From: Paenibacillus oryzisoli
GTDB taxonomy: Bacteria; Bacillota; Bacilli; Paenibacillales; NBRC-103111
Assembly (NCBI RefSeq): GCF_001653565.1
Contig: NZ_LYPB01000091.1
Location: forward strand, 136,518-200,517
Length of the DNA stretch: 64,000 nt
Reading direction: 5' to 3'
Positions within the stretch are counted from its first letter, which is position 1, and each line of letters begins with the position of its first letter. A program made the position numbers and the translations under genes. Shown one piece after another: positions 19,126 to 27,453 of this stretch. The notes under the pieces were generated by a model. That model searched no databases and was not told where the DNA came from. It saw only the letters and a program-made list of their open reading frames with translations.

Positions 19126-19623
19126 ATGCCAATGACGCTTATCCCCGCAATTGAACAGACATTCTGTAAATTGCATGCACCTACTCTGGAACAATTAGTG
19201 GAAGCCCTGCAATCCATAGAGCGAAATCTATCTTTCGTTCCAGACTTCAAAACCGAGCCAACACAGCTGCCTTATGGCAGAAATGTGGTGTTTAGCTCAC
19301 CCGATCTGGAAGTTATCGTAATCCACATTCCGGCTTCCCGCTCAACAGCCATCCATAATCACGGCTTGTCCGTTGGGGCGGCTTATCTTGTCTTAGGTTC
19401 CTTGGTGAATTCAACCTTCTCGTTAGATTCAGAGGGCTATCCTGTTGCTCATAAGGATGACTTCATCCAATCGGGGGAATATTTCACTGCGCCTGCTGAG
19501 CAAATCCACCAATTAAGTAATCCTTTTCATGAGCCGGCGATTTCAATTCATGTATATACACCACCGCTGCGTGAAGTTCGACGTTACTTACCATATAGTG
19601 ATGTCTTAGATTATGTTATCTAA
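19126..19623 (+). CDS. cdoA: Cysteine dioxygenase (cupin)
   Basis: A mononuclear iron enzyme that oxidises L-cysteine to cysteine sulfinate. The 165-residue cupin shows the family phrase LPYGRNVVF with the substrate-binding arginine, the metal histidines in AIHNHGLSVG and EQIHQLSNP, and the active-site tyrosine in IHVYTPPLREV. It resembles B. subtilis CdoA (YubC) in length and motif order. AGGAGG precedes two ATG codons (19126 and 19132); either could be the start. Together with the methionine-salvage genes it adds to the sulphur-amino-acid content of the region. Confidence 0.9.
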   Translation: MPMTLIPAIEQTFCKLHAPTLEQLVEALQSIERNLSFVPDFKTEPTQLPYGRNVVFSSPDLEVIVIHIPASRSTAIHNHGLSVGAAYLVLGSLVNSTFSLDSEGYPVAHKDDFIQSGEYFTAPAEQIHQLSNPFHEPAISIHVYTPPLREVRRYLPYSDVLDYVI

Positions 19624-19624
19624 C

Positions 19625-19677
19625 GAAAAACCCCTTGCGCGCTTGCGTCCTAATGACGCGCTCACAAGGGGTTTCCA
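19625..19677. terminator. Bidirectional terminator between cdoA and glyS
   Basis: AAACCCCTTG pairs with CAAGGGGTTT around an inner GCGTC/GACGC stem. On the minus strand the hairpin ends in TTTTT, terminating glyS; on the plus strand in a shorter T-run after cdoA. The genes converge here. Confidence 0.85.
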
Positions 19678-19700
19678 TTTGTTTTCTATTTCATCAAAGA

Positions 19701-21083
19701 TTAGAATTGCAGCGCATTTTCGATAAAGGATTTCAATTCCGAAATCGGCATACGTGTTTGTTCCATGGTATCACGGTCACGTACCGTTACTTGACCATCC
19801 GTCTCGGATTCGAAATCGTACGTGATACAGAATGGCGTACCGATCTCATCGTGACGACGGTATCTTTTACCGATGGAACCAGTATCATCATAATCGACCA
19901 TGAAGTGCTTCGCAAGATCGGCGAAAACAGCCTGTGCACCTTCACTCAATTTCTTGGAAAGTGGGAAAATCGCTGCTTTCATTGGTGCCAATGCTGGGTG
20001 GAAGTGAAGCACGGTACGGCTGTCATCACCTTCAAGCTTCTGCTCTTCGAATGCATCGATTAGCAGCGCCAAAGTTACACGGTCCGCTCCAAGGGAAGGC
20101 TCGATACAGTAAGGAACATAGCGCTCATTCGTTTCTTGATCAATGTAGTTGAAATCTTCTCCTGAATGCGCCATATGCTGCTTCAAATCGTAGTCCGTAC
20201 GGTCCGCAATGCCCCAAAGCTCGCCCCAACCAAACGGGAATTTGTATTCGATATCCGTTGTTGCATTACTATAATGAGACAACTCATCGTCATTATGGTC
20301 GCGAAGGCGCAGGTTTTCCTCTTTAGCACCTAACGTAAGCAACCAGTTATGACAGAAGCTTCTCCAGTACTCGAACCATTTCAAGTCTTCACCTGGCTTG
20401 CAGAAGAACTCAAGTTCCATCTGTTCAAATTCACGCGTACGGAACGTGAAGTTACCTGGCGTGATTTCGTTACGGAAGCTTTTACCGATTTGACCGATAC
20501 CGAATGGCAGCTTTTTACGCATCGTACGTTGTGCGTTTTTGAAGTTAACGAAGATCCCTTGTGCTGTTTCAGGACGTAGATACACAACGTTAGAACTTGC
20601 TTCTGTTACACCTTGGAACGTTTTGAACATCAGGTTGAACTGACGAATATCTGTGAAATCCTTGCTTCCGCAATCTGGACACACGATGTTGTGTTCCACA
20701 ATCAGCTTCATCATGTCATCGAACGTCATACCATCAACGATGATTTCGATATCTTTCTCAGCCAGTTTGTTCTCGATCAATTTATCCGCGCGGTGACGGG
20801 CTTTACAGCTTTTGCAATCGATCATCGGATCGTTGAAGTTCCCTACGTGACCAGATGCCACCCATGCTTGCGGGTTCATCAAAATCGCTGCGTCCAAACC
20901 TACGTTGTAAGGGGACTCTTGAATGAATTTTTTCCACCAAGCACGTTTGATATTGTTCTTCAATTCCACGCCAAGCGGACCGTAATCCCACGTATTTGCC
21001 AAACCGCCATAAATTTCTGAACCTGGGAAAACAAAACCTCTGTGCTTCGCTAATGCGACGACTTGCTCCATTGTTACACTCAT
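19701..21083 (-). CDS. glyS: Glycyl-tRNA synthetase, single-chain type
   Basis: Charges tRNA-Gly. The 460-residue class II enzyme is of the homodimeric, eukaryote-like type rather than the alpha2beta2 bacterial type. Motifs include GFVFPGSEIYGGLANTWDYGP at the start, the zinc-binding-like DCKSCKARHRADKL and CPDCGSKDF, motif 2 IGKSFRNEITPGNFTFRTREFEQMELEFF and a motif 3 region EPSLGADRVTLALL. Length is normal. It is preceded by a glycine-specific T-box leader with its own promoter and followed by a terminator, so it is a single-gene unit induced when uncharged tRNA-Gly accumulates. Confidence 0.97.
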   Translation of the reverse strand: MSVTMEQVVALAKHRGFVFPGSEIYGGLANTWDYGPLGVELKNNIKRAWWKKFIQESPYNVGLDAAILMNPQAWVASGHVGNFNDPMIDCKSCKARHRADKLIENKLAEKDIEIIVDGMTFDDMMKLIVEHNIVCPDCGSKDFTDIRQFNLMFKTFQGVTEASSNVVYLRPETAQGIFVNFKNAQRTMRKKLPFGIGQIGKSFRNEITPGNFTFRTREFEQMELEFFCKPGEDLKWFEYWRSFCHNWLLTLGAKEENLRLRDHNDDELSHYSNATTDIEYKFPFGWGELWGIADRTDYDLKQHMAHSGEDFNYIDQETNERYVPYCIEPSLGADRVTLALLIDAFEEQKLEGDDSRTVLHFHPALAPMKAAIFPLSKKLSEGAQAVFADLAKHFMVDYDDTGSIGKRYRRHDEIGTPFCITYDFESETDGQVTVRDRDTMEQTRMPISELKSFIENALQF

Positions 21084-21111
21084 TGTTCAATCGCTCCTTC
21101 AACTATCTAGT

Positions 21112-21395
21112 TGGTGGGACTGCGCCCGATGACAACCGTTTGGATATGAGCAAACATCAAAAAAGCTCAACATCCAAAGGCATCAAATAATGCCTAGGGA
21201 CGAGAGCTTGAGCACCCGCGGTTCCACCCTAGTTGATACATACAATCGTGTATGCATCCCCTTTATCGTATTGGCTCCGGATAGCCGTTTCCTTGAGCTT
21301 CATTCTGGGCTTTCACCATCCCCAGTTCGCTGAACATGAAGTGCTTCAAGTACTATTCATCCTTCACAGCCACAATTGATCTTTCAATTGGTTTT
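21112..21395 (-). promoter_or_regulatory. T-box riboswitch, glycine (GGC specifier)
   Basis: On the minus strand the leader holds the invariant T-box AGGGTGGAACCGCG (21217-21230), which pairs with the acceptor end of uncharged tRNA, and a stem I region with GAATAGTA and a distal GGTG loop. The specifier is read as GGC (21284-21286) after GGAAAC and before TATCC, a glycine codon matching the glyS gene downstream. The terminator alternative is the GCTCAA/TTGAGC stem at 21165-21213 followed by T6. Control is by transcription antitermination. Confidence 0.92.
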
Positions 21396-21424
21396 AGTTT
21401 ACAAAATTTCGACACAAAAATCAA
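21396..21424 (-). promoter_or_regulatory. Promoter of the glyS T-box leader
   Basis: On the minus strand TTGATT (21419-21424), a 17-bp spacer and TAAACT (21396-21401) directly precede the T-box leader. Spacing is ideal and both boxes are close to consensus. Confidence 0.65.
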
Positions 21425-21429
21425 CTTCC

Positions 21430-22230
21430 CTAATATAAATGGGGACGACGATCTTCAAAAACGGGTATTTTGCCCCGTACACGGATAATTTCCTCGAGAT
21501 CAATTGTAGCTCGAAGTATCGCCTCGTTCTCATCACCTTCAACAAGCACCTCACCCCATGGGTCGATAACCATTGAGTGACCGAAGAAATTCGTCGTTCC
21601 GCTCGTCCCCACGCGATTACACGATACGACATACATTTGATTCTCGATCGCACGTGCCATAAGAAGCGTACGCCAGTGATGCAGTCTTGGATGCGGCCAC
21701 TCTGCAGGTACGAACAGAATGCGTGCTCCATCTAACGCCAATTTACGTGACAGCTCTGGAAAACGAATATCATAACAAATCATCGCCCCAGCAGGTACCC
21801 CTTCTAGCTCAAACAAGCCTAATTGTTCCCCGCTATGCAAAAATTTCTCCTCATCCATGAGTCGAAAGAGATGGATTTTGGAATACTCCGCGATTTCGTT
21901 ACCATGGCGATCCCAGGCATAAATCGTATTCAGAACACGTTCTTCTTTCTTATCTGCAATCGATCCACCAATGATGTTCACCTGATGTGTTTGAGCAAAA
22001 GTGCTTAAGAATACTTTGGTCCTCTCGCCGTTCACATCAGCCAATTGATGAATTTCAGTTAATGCATAACCCGTATTCCACATCTCTGGAAAAATAAGAA
22101 CATCTGGCTTCTGCTCCACATTCACGGCTTCAAGCAGCAGCTTTTCTAAATGAGCAAAATTACTATCCGGATCACCAATGGCAATATCCATTTGAATGAG
22201 TGCAAGGTTAAGTAGTTGGGATTGGGACAT
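21430..22230 (-). CDS. mtnU: Nitrilase-family omega-amidase (MtnU-like)
   Basis: A carbon-nitrogen hydrolase of 266 residues with the triad Glu in FPEMWNTGY, Lys in YSKIHLF and Cys in AMICYDIRFPE. B. subtilis MtnU (YkrU) is a close family match and is thought to deaminate 2-oxo-4-methylthiobutyramate to the keto acid after glutamine-dependent transamination by MtnE. The frame is open further upstream, but AAGGAG lies 9 nt before the ATG at 22230, giving MSQSQLLNLALIQMD. It lies on the strand opposite to mtnE, 0.8 kb away, with a DinB-like gene between. Assignment to MtnU rather than another amidase rests partly on this proximity. Confidence 0.82.
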   Translation of the reverse strand: MSQSQLLNLALIQMDIAIGDPDSNFAHLEKLLLEAVNVEQKPDVLIFPEMWNTGYALTEIHQLADVNGERTKVFLSTFAQTHQVNIIGGSIADKKEERVLNTIYAWDRHGNEIAEYSKIHLFRLMDEEKFLHSGEQLGLFELEGVPAGAMICYDIRFPELSRKLALDGARILFVPAEWPHPRLHHWRTLLMARAIENQMYVVSCNRVGTSGTTNFFGHSMVIDPWGEVLVEGDENEAILRATIDLEEIIRVRGKIPVFEDRRPHLY

Positions 22231-22339
22231 TTCAGAAGACTCCTTCCAATTCAAGAAAATGCATGTATGTGTACATAGTAGTCGAAATGTGCGCCTAACT
22301 CAACACTCTCTTGTTCCTTTGTTCCGATTCGGCCACTAA

Positions 22340-22876
22340 CTATAACTTAGGTTTAAATTGTTTGGACTGACCTCGCGCGATGCTAAGTGTCTGCCAATCG
22401 TGACTAGCCCAATGTTTGCAGAGCAACACAATTTGTCCGACGTGATAACCATAATGTGATACTTGACGCTGAATGGCTTGCAGAACACTATGGCTTTCCC
22501 CACGAATCTTAACGAGTGACAGCACATCTTCAGCAGTCAATGTTTGCAATGTCGCGAACAGAACCTGCCATCCCTCTTCCCAAAGAGCAAGTAATTCTTC
22601 TCGGGAGTGACGCTCCCCTTCAAATTCACTATCGCGATCTCGCCATTCTTTTTCACCATCGGTGGTTAAGAAATCGGTCCAACGGGACAACATATTTCCA
22701 TGCATATGCTTGATAATCACTTCAAGGGAATTAGATTCTTCATCTAGAGTCTGATGGAAAGAGAGCTCACTCGTCTGGGCGAAGGCTTGATCCCCGAGCT
22801 TCTTCATACTTTGAAATGCACGTATGGATTCCTGTAGAAAAACATCGGCAACATGAGCTTGATCTGTCATCCTCAT
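22340..22876 (-). CDS. DinB-like DUF1572 family protein
   Basis: A 178-residue helical protein of the DinB/YfiT superfamily, which folds as a four-helix bundle and usually binds a metal through three histidines. Candidates are His in IIKHMHGNMLSRW, and two in QVSHYGYHVGQIVLL. The C-terminal phrase DWQTLSIARGQSKQF is characteristic of the DUF1572 subgroup. Some superfamily members are bacillithiol- or mycothiol-dependent transferases, and bacillithiol synthesis genes occur in this window, but no substrate is known for this subgroup. Two ATGs (22876 and 22870) follow AAGGAG; the second has the more usual spacing. Confidence 0.82.
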   Translation of the reverse strand: MRMTDQAHVADVFLQESIRAFQSMKKLGDQAFAQTSELSFHQTLDEESNSLEVIIKHMHGNMLSRWTDFLTTDGEKEWRDRDSEFEGERHSREELLALWEEGWQVLFATLQTLTAEDVLSLVKIRGESHSVLQAIQRQVSHYGYHVGQIVLLCKHWASHDWQTLSIARGQSKQFKPKL

Positions 22877-23025
22877 TCAACTCCTTCACGTATGTGTGCT
22901 TCCATCATATGACAAGGGCAAAATGAAGTACAATTGATTATTTTCATCGACTATGAAAAAAAGTTTAATCATGTTACATTTAGGGTATCATTTAAAATCC
23001 CGACCTCCGGAGTGTGAATTAAGCC

Positions 23026-24225
23026 GTGACAAACGTATCATCTACATCTTCTCGATTTGCCATACAACCTGCTGAAAGAATGAAAGGTCTACCTACACAG
23101 TTCTTCGCAACGCTCGTTGGCAAAGCAAATGCACAAATCGCCGCTGGCCATGATGTCATTAATTTGGGCCAAGGTAATCCGGACCGTCCTACGCCACCAC
23201 ATATTGTGGCTTCCATCCAAGAAGCGTCCGCAAATCCGTTGTATCATAAATACCCGCCATTTAGCGGATTTCCATTCCTGAAACAGGCGATTGCACAGCG
23301 TTACAAAGAGGATCACAACGTAGATTTGGATCCCGATACAGAAGTGGCCATCTTGTTTGGCGGCAAAACAGGACTTATCGAAATTGCTCAATGCTTATTG
23401 AATCCAGGCGATGTCTGCCTAGTACCCGATCCTGGATATCCAGATTATTGGTCAGGTGTCGCACTTGCGGGTGCCGAAATGGCCTTCATGCCGCTGCGTG
23501 AGGAAAATAATTTCCTGCCTGACTACTCGCAGTTGAAACAGTCTGACTTGGACCGTGCCAAGCTAATGTTCATTAATTACCCGAACAACCCGACGGGTGC
23601 TACGGCTCCTGCTTCTTTCTATGAGGAAACCGTTGCATTTGCTGAGAAAAATGGTGTTGTTGTTGCTAGTGATTTCGCCTATGGAGCAATTGGATTCGAT
23701 GGTCAGAAGCCCATCTCATTCCTGCAAACTCCTGGTGCGAAGGAAGTAGGGATTGAGTTCTATACGTTGTCCAAAACGTACAACATGGCCGGTTGGCGAG
23801 TTGGCTTCGCCCTGGGTAATAAAGAAGTCATCCGTCTCATTAACCTAATGCAGGATCACTACTATTGCTCGTTGTTTGGTGGTATCCAAGCAGCGGCTGC
23901 TACTGCATTAACGGCCTCACAGGATTGTGTGACAGAGCTGCGTGATGTGTATGAAAGTCGTCGGAATGCGCTGTACACGACACTTGCAAGCATTGGTTGG
24001 AACGCTAAGCCCTCGCAAGGCTCATTCTTCTCTTGGCTGCCAGTGCCCAAAGGACACTCTTCACAGAGCCTCGCCGATTTGCTTTTGGAAGAAGCTAAAG
24101 TCGTCGTAGCACCAGGTGTTGGATTCGGGACGCATGGTGAAGGTTATGTTCGATTGGGGCTTCTATCTTCAGAAGAACGGTTAGCTGAGGCAGTGCAGCG
24201 AATTGGAAAGTTGAACCTTTTTTAA
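23026..24225 (+). CDS. mtnE: Methionine-salvage aminotransferase (MtnE-like)
   Basis: A 399-residue class I/II PLP-dependent aminotransferase. Visible are INLGQGNPDRPTP near the N-terminus, NYPNNPTGA, the PLP-contacting aspartate in ASDFAYGAIGFDG and the Schiff-base lysine in TLSKTYNMAGWRVGF. It resembles B. subtilis MtnE (YkrV), which makes methionine from 2-oxo-4-methylthiobutyrate in the last step of salvage. The start is GTG at 23026 with a weakly placed GGAG. No S-box (SAM-I) riboswitch was found in the 149-bp gap upstream, unlike the B. subtilis gene. It could act on other amino acids; the nearby mtnU, mtnW, mtnX and mtnB favour the salvage role. Confidence 0.83.
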   Translation: MTNVSSTSSRFAIQPAERMKGLPTQFFATLVGKANAQIAAGHDVINLGQGNPDRPTPPHIVASIQEASANPLYHKYPPFSGFPFLKQAIAQRYKEDHNVDLDPDTEVAILFGGKTGLIEIAQCLLNPGDVCLVPDPGYPDYWSGVALAGAEMAFMPLREENNFLPDYSQLKQSDLDRAKLMFINYPNNPTGATAPASFYEETVAFAEKNGVVVASDFAYGAIGFDGQKPISFLQTPGAKEVGIEFYTLSKTYNMAGWRVGFALGNKEVIRLINLMQDHYYCSLFGGIQAAAATALTASQDCVTELRDVYESRRNALYTTLASIGWNAKPSQGSFFSWLPVPKGHSSQSLADLLLEEAKVVVAPGVGFGTHGEGYVRLGLLSSEERLAEAVQRIGKLNLF

Positions 24226-24257
24226 GGAAATGGTACTGGAAACTGGTCTTTTTCTCC

Positions 24258-24286
24258 TTTACAAGCCTCACGTACCATGCTATTCT
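24258..24286 (+). promoter_or_regulatory. Promoter of the proline T-box operon
   Basis: TTTACA (24258-24263), a 17-bp spacer and TATTCT (24281-24286) lie immediately upstream of the T-box leader. Confidence 0.65.
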
Positions 24287-24289
24287 AGA

Positions 24290-24560
24290 TAGAATCAAAA
24301 TTTCAAACAGCAACGTTATGATGGGAATAGTAGGAATCGTGACCGCACGTAACCAGGGAGTAAGCTCCACCGACTGAGAGAGCTTGCCGTGAACCGAATC
24401 TGAACCCGCCCCTGAACCGTCAACGATGAGTTGAACAGAACCCTACTGTTATACAGGGAATCTAGAGTAGAGCGCTTCTATTTGATATGCGCTAATCTAA
24501 GGTGGTACCGCGGAAGCAACAGACTTTCGTCCTTATGTTTTAAGGACGGGAGTCTTTTTT
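24290..24560 (+). promoter_or_regulatory. T-box riboswitch, proline (CCC specifier)
   Basis: The leader has GGAATAGTA and GAGAGAGC stem I elements, the T-box AAGGTGGTACCGCGG (24499-24513) and a terminator at 24521-24560 (AGACTTTCGTCCTT pairing with AAGGACGGGAGTCT, then T6). The specifier is read as CCC at 24405-24407, in the usual setting GAA-CCC-GCC followed by CTGA, which is a proline codon and fits proB-proS-proA-proC downstream. Uncharged tRNA-Pro should favour antitermination. The specifier was placed by eye. Confidence 0.88.
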
Positions 24561-24591
24561 GTATCTACATAGTTGGAAATCGAAGGATGGG

Positions 24592-25698
24592 ATGAACATG
24601 ACTCAGCGAATCGTAGTCAAAATCGGCAGCTCCTCATTAACCTCAGATACGGGTGGTTTAAACCCGGATAAGATACGTTTTTTTGCGGCGGAGCTCGCGC
24701 AATTGCAGCGCAGCGGCAGCCAAGTGCTGCTCGTAACCTCTGGCGCAGTGGCCGCAGGCTTCACTTCCTTGGGCTATCGTACACGACCCAAGGTGCTGCA
24801 CGAGAAGCAGGCCGCCGCTGCCGTCGGCCAAGCGCTCTTAATGCAGGCGTACCATGAAGCATTTGCGTCCCACGGCGTAAGCGTGGCGCAAATTCTGCTG
24901 ACCCGGTACGACTTCTCCAACCGCAAGCGCGTGCAGAACGCGATGATGACGATTGATGAGCTCCTGCAGCGCGGAGTCGTCCCCATTATTAACGAGAACG
25001 ACACCGTCTCGGTGGATGAACTGAAATTCGGCGACAATGATACGTTGTCGGCGTTAGTAGGCAATTTGGTCAAAGCGAGCAAATTGATCATTATTACGGA
25101 TATGGACGGCCTATACACGGACGATCCTCGCAAGAATGCGAACGCACAGCGCATCGATCGCGTAGACGCCATCAGCGATGAGCTGTTCTCCTTCGCTGGA
25201 GGCTCCGGGAGCGCGGTCGGCACCGGCGGCATGCGCTCTAAGGTCGAGGCCGCACGCATCGCGATGCGCGGGGGCGTCCCAGTCTTCATCGGGCGTGTAC
25301 TCGAGCCCGGTGATCTGGACCTTGCCGTTGGCGGCACTGGCAAGGGCACTTACTTTGACACGGCGCTGAACAATCTGCCGGTCAAGAAGCAGTGGGTCGG
25401 CTTCCACTCGCTGCCCCAAGGGCAAATCATCGTTGATCAAGGCGCGAAGGCTGCCTTGGTCAACGGAGGGAAGAGCCTCCTCCCCGCTGGCATCACGTCA
25501 GTGGTTGGCGACTTCCACCCCGGCGACGTGGTCGAGGTTATCTGCAGCGAAGGCCTCCTGCTGGGCCGCGGCGTCGTCAATTATGCGGCTTGGCAAGTGC
25601 AAGCAGCAGCAGGCCTTTCGACCGACGAAGTCCAGAAACGCGTCGAAGTGACACGCATCGAGGTCATTCACCGAGATGAATGGGTGCCTTTGACTTAA
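24592..25698 (+). CDS. proB: Glutamate 5-kinase
   Basis: Phosphorylates glutamate, the first step of proline synthesis. The product has the amino-acid-kinase domain (QRIVVKIGSSSLTSD at the start, LLVTSGAVAAG, INENDTVSVDELKFGDNDTLSA, GTGGMRSKVEAA) and a C-terminal PUA domain (about 275-360). It starts at ATG 24592 or 24598 behind AAGG, after the T-box terminator. From about 24,660 to the end the gene is much richer in GC than its neighbours and prefers C/G-ending codons. First gene of the proline operon. Confidence 0.96.
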   Translation: MNMTQRIVVKIGSSSLTSDTGGLNPDKIRFFAAELAQLQRSGSQVLLVTSGAVAAGFTSLGYRTRPKVLHEKQAAAAVGQALLMQAYHEAFASHGVSVAQILLTRYDFSNRKRVQNAMMTIDELLQRGVVPIINENDTVSVDELKFGDNDTLSALVGNLVKASKLIIITDMDGLYTDDPRKNANAQRIDRVDAISDELFSFAGGSGSAVGTGGMRSKVEAARIAMRGGVPVFIGRVLEPGDLDLAVGGTGKGTYFDTALNNLPVKKQWVGFHSLPQGQIIVDQGAKAALVNGGKSLLPAGITSVVGDFHPGDVVEVICSEGLLLGRGVVNYAAWQVQAAAGLSTDEVQKRVEVTRIEVIHRDEWVPLT

Positions 25699-25738
25699 TT
25701 GTTAACCGATGTGAAGAAAGCGAGGTGCTCCCTTACTC

Positions 25739-27442
25739 ATGAGACAACAGCGATTACTTAATCCAACATTACGAGATGTACCGGGAGATGCCGAGGCGGT
25801 CAGTCACCAACTTATGCTGCGTGCAGGGCTCATTCGTCAACTATCGAGCGGCATTTATTCCTACTTACCTACGGGTCTTAAGGCCTTACAACATATTCAA
25901 ACGATTGTACGAGAAGAAATGGACCGCGCAGGTGCCCAAGAGATGCTCATGCCTGCCCTCCATCCTGCCGAATTATGGAAAGCCTCTGGTCGATGGGACG
26001 TCTACGGTCCTGAATTAATGCGACTCCAAGATCGAGGAGGCCGCGAGTTTGCCCTAGGTGCGACACATGAGGAAGTGATTACTACACTCGTGAAAGATGA
26101 GATTCATTCTTATAAAAAGTTACCCCTCACGTTATATCAAATCCAAACGAAATATCGGGATGAGCGCAGACCACGATTCGGCCTGCTGCGTGGACGTGAA
26201 TTTTTAATGAAGGATGCCTACTCCTTTGATCGCTCAGCGAGCGGGCTTGATGTTAGCTATCAAGCGATGTATGACGCTTATGTCAACATTTTCACACGCT
26301 GCGGGCTGCAGTTCCGTGCGGTCGAAGCAGATTCTGGCGCCATTGGCGGTACGGATACGCACGAATTTATGGCCTTGGCAGATGTCGGAGAAGATACAAT
26401 CGTACATTGTCCTTCCTGTCAATATGCAGCTAATTTGGAGAAAGCCGCCGGCCTCATTACCAATAAAGGGACATCATCCATTGATGTACCCCATGCACAG
26501 CCTACGAAAGTTCATACACCAGGTGTAACGAGCATCAAACAATTAAGCCAATTCCTCTCGATTGAATCGCAGCACATTATTAAATCAGTGGCTGTTCAAG
26601 CTGATGGTACACCTGTGATCGTACTGCTCCGTGGCGATCTCGAAATCAATGAAATCAAGTTAAAGCATGTTCTTGGTGTGGATGAAATCACCATGCTGAC
26701 AGAATCCGAAATTACTGCATTAGGTTCCGTTGCTGGATTCATTGGACCCATCGGTCTAGCCTCCGTCAGAGTGATTGCGGACAATTCGATTCAAGGGCTG
26801 GCTGGTGCCGTAGTTGGTGCCAATGAAGCCGACTATCATCTACAACACGTGGATGTACAGCGTGATCTTGGTACATTGACTTATGCGGATATTCGCAATG
26901 TCGGCCAGGGTGAGTCCTGTATCCACTGCGGACATGAGCTCGCATTTGCAAAAGGCATTGAAGTTGGGCACGTATTTAAACTCGGCACCAAATATAGTGA
27001 GGGGCTAGGTGCTTCTTACACTGATGAGAATGGTCTATCCGAGCCCATGATTATGGGCTGTTATGGCATTGGCGTGTCACGCGTGTTAGCTGCCGTCATT
27101 GAACAGCATCATGATGAGCGAGGCATTATTTGGCCAAAGACGCTGGCCCCTTATTCCATTCATCTATTAACTGTTCAAGTTAAGGATGAAACCCAAATGG
27201 CTCTATCCGAGGAAATCTACCACGCGTTAACTCGCGCGGGCTATTCGGTCCTTTGGGATGATCGCGAGGAACGTCCTGGCGTGAAATTTAATGATGCCGA
27301 TTTACTCGGCTTCCCCTTACGACTTACTATAGGTAAAAAGGCAAACGAACGAATGGTCGAGTGTAAAGAACGACGCAGCGATTCTGCCTATGAGCTGAAC
27401 GTGGAACAATTGTTAACGCATTGCCAAACCTTTTTCAACTAG
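25739..27442 (+). CDS. proS: Prolyl-tRNA synthetase
   Basis: Charges tRNA-Pro. The 567-residue enzyme is of the bacterial type with an editing insertion between motifs 2 and 3. Visible are motif 1 around IQTIVREEMDRAGAQEMLMPALHPAELW, motif 2 YRDERRPRFGLLRGREFLMKDAYSF, the editing domain in about 220-390, motif 3 GCYGIGVSRVLAA and a C-terminal anticodon-binding domain. Placing it between proB and proA, under a proline T-box, is unusual, since B. subtilis keeps proS elsewhere. It may be a second, starvation-induced copy, which cannot be told from this window. Note that it is followed 11 nt later by proA. Confidence 0.96.
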   Translation: MRQQRLLNPTLRDVPGDAEAVSHQLMLRAGLIRQLSSGIYSYLPTGLKALQHIQTIVREEMDRAGAQEMLMPALHPAELWKASGRWDVYGPELMRLQDRGGREFALGATHEEVITTLVKDEIHSYKKLPLTLYQIQTKYRDERRPRFGLLRGREFLMKDAYSFDRSASGLDVSYQAMYDAYVNIFTRCGLQFRAVEADSGAIGGTDTHEFMALADVGEDTIVHCPSCQYAANLEKAAGLITNKGTSSIDVPHAQPTKVHTPGVTSIKQLSQFLSIESQHIIKSVAVQADGTPVIVLLRGDLEINEIKLKHVLGVDEITMLTESEITALGSVAGFIGPIGLASVRVIADNSIQGLAGAVVGANEADYHLQHVDVQRDLGTLTYADIRNVGQGESCIHCGHELAFAKGIEVGHVFKLGTKYSEGLGASYTDENGLSEPMIMGCYGIGVSRVLAAVIEQHHDERGIIWPKTLAPYSIHLLTVQVKDETQMALSEEIYHALTRAGYSVLWDDREERPGVKFNDADLLGFPLRLTIGKKANERMVECKERRSDSAYELNVEQLLTHCQTFFN

Positions 27443-27453
27443 GAGGTCTTCCC

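Noticed and set aside
22877..23025. S-box (SAM-I) riboswitch before mtnE
   Set aside because: The gap holds none of the conserved S-box core and no terminator hairpin, despite the gene's role in methionine salvage.
24774..25349. 191-codon minus-strand frame inside proB
   Set aside because: A by-product of the GC-rich codon use of proB; no homology-like motif or ribosome site.
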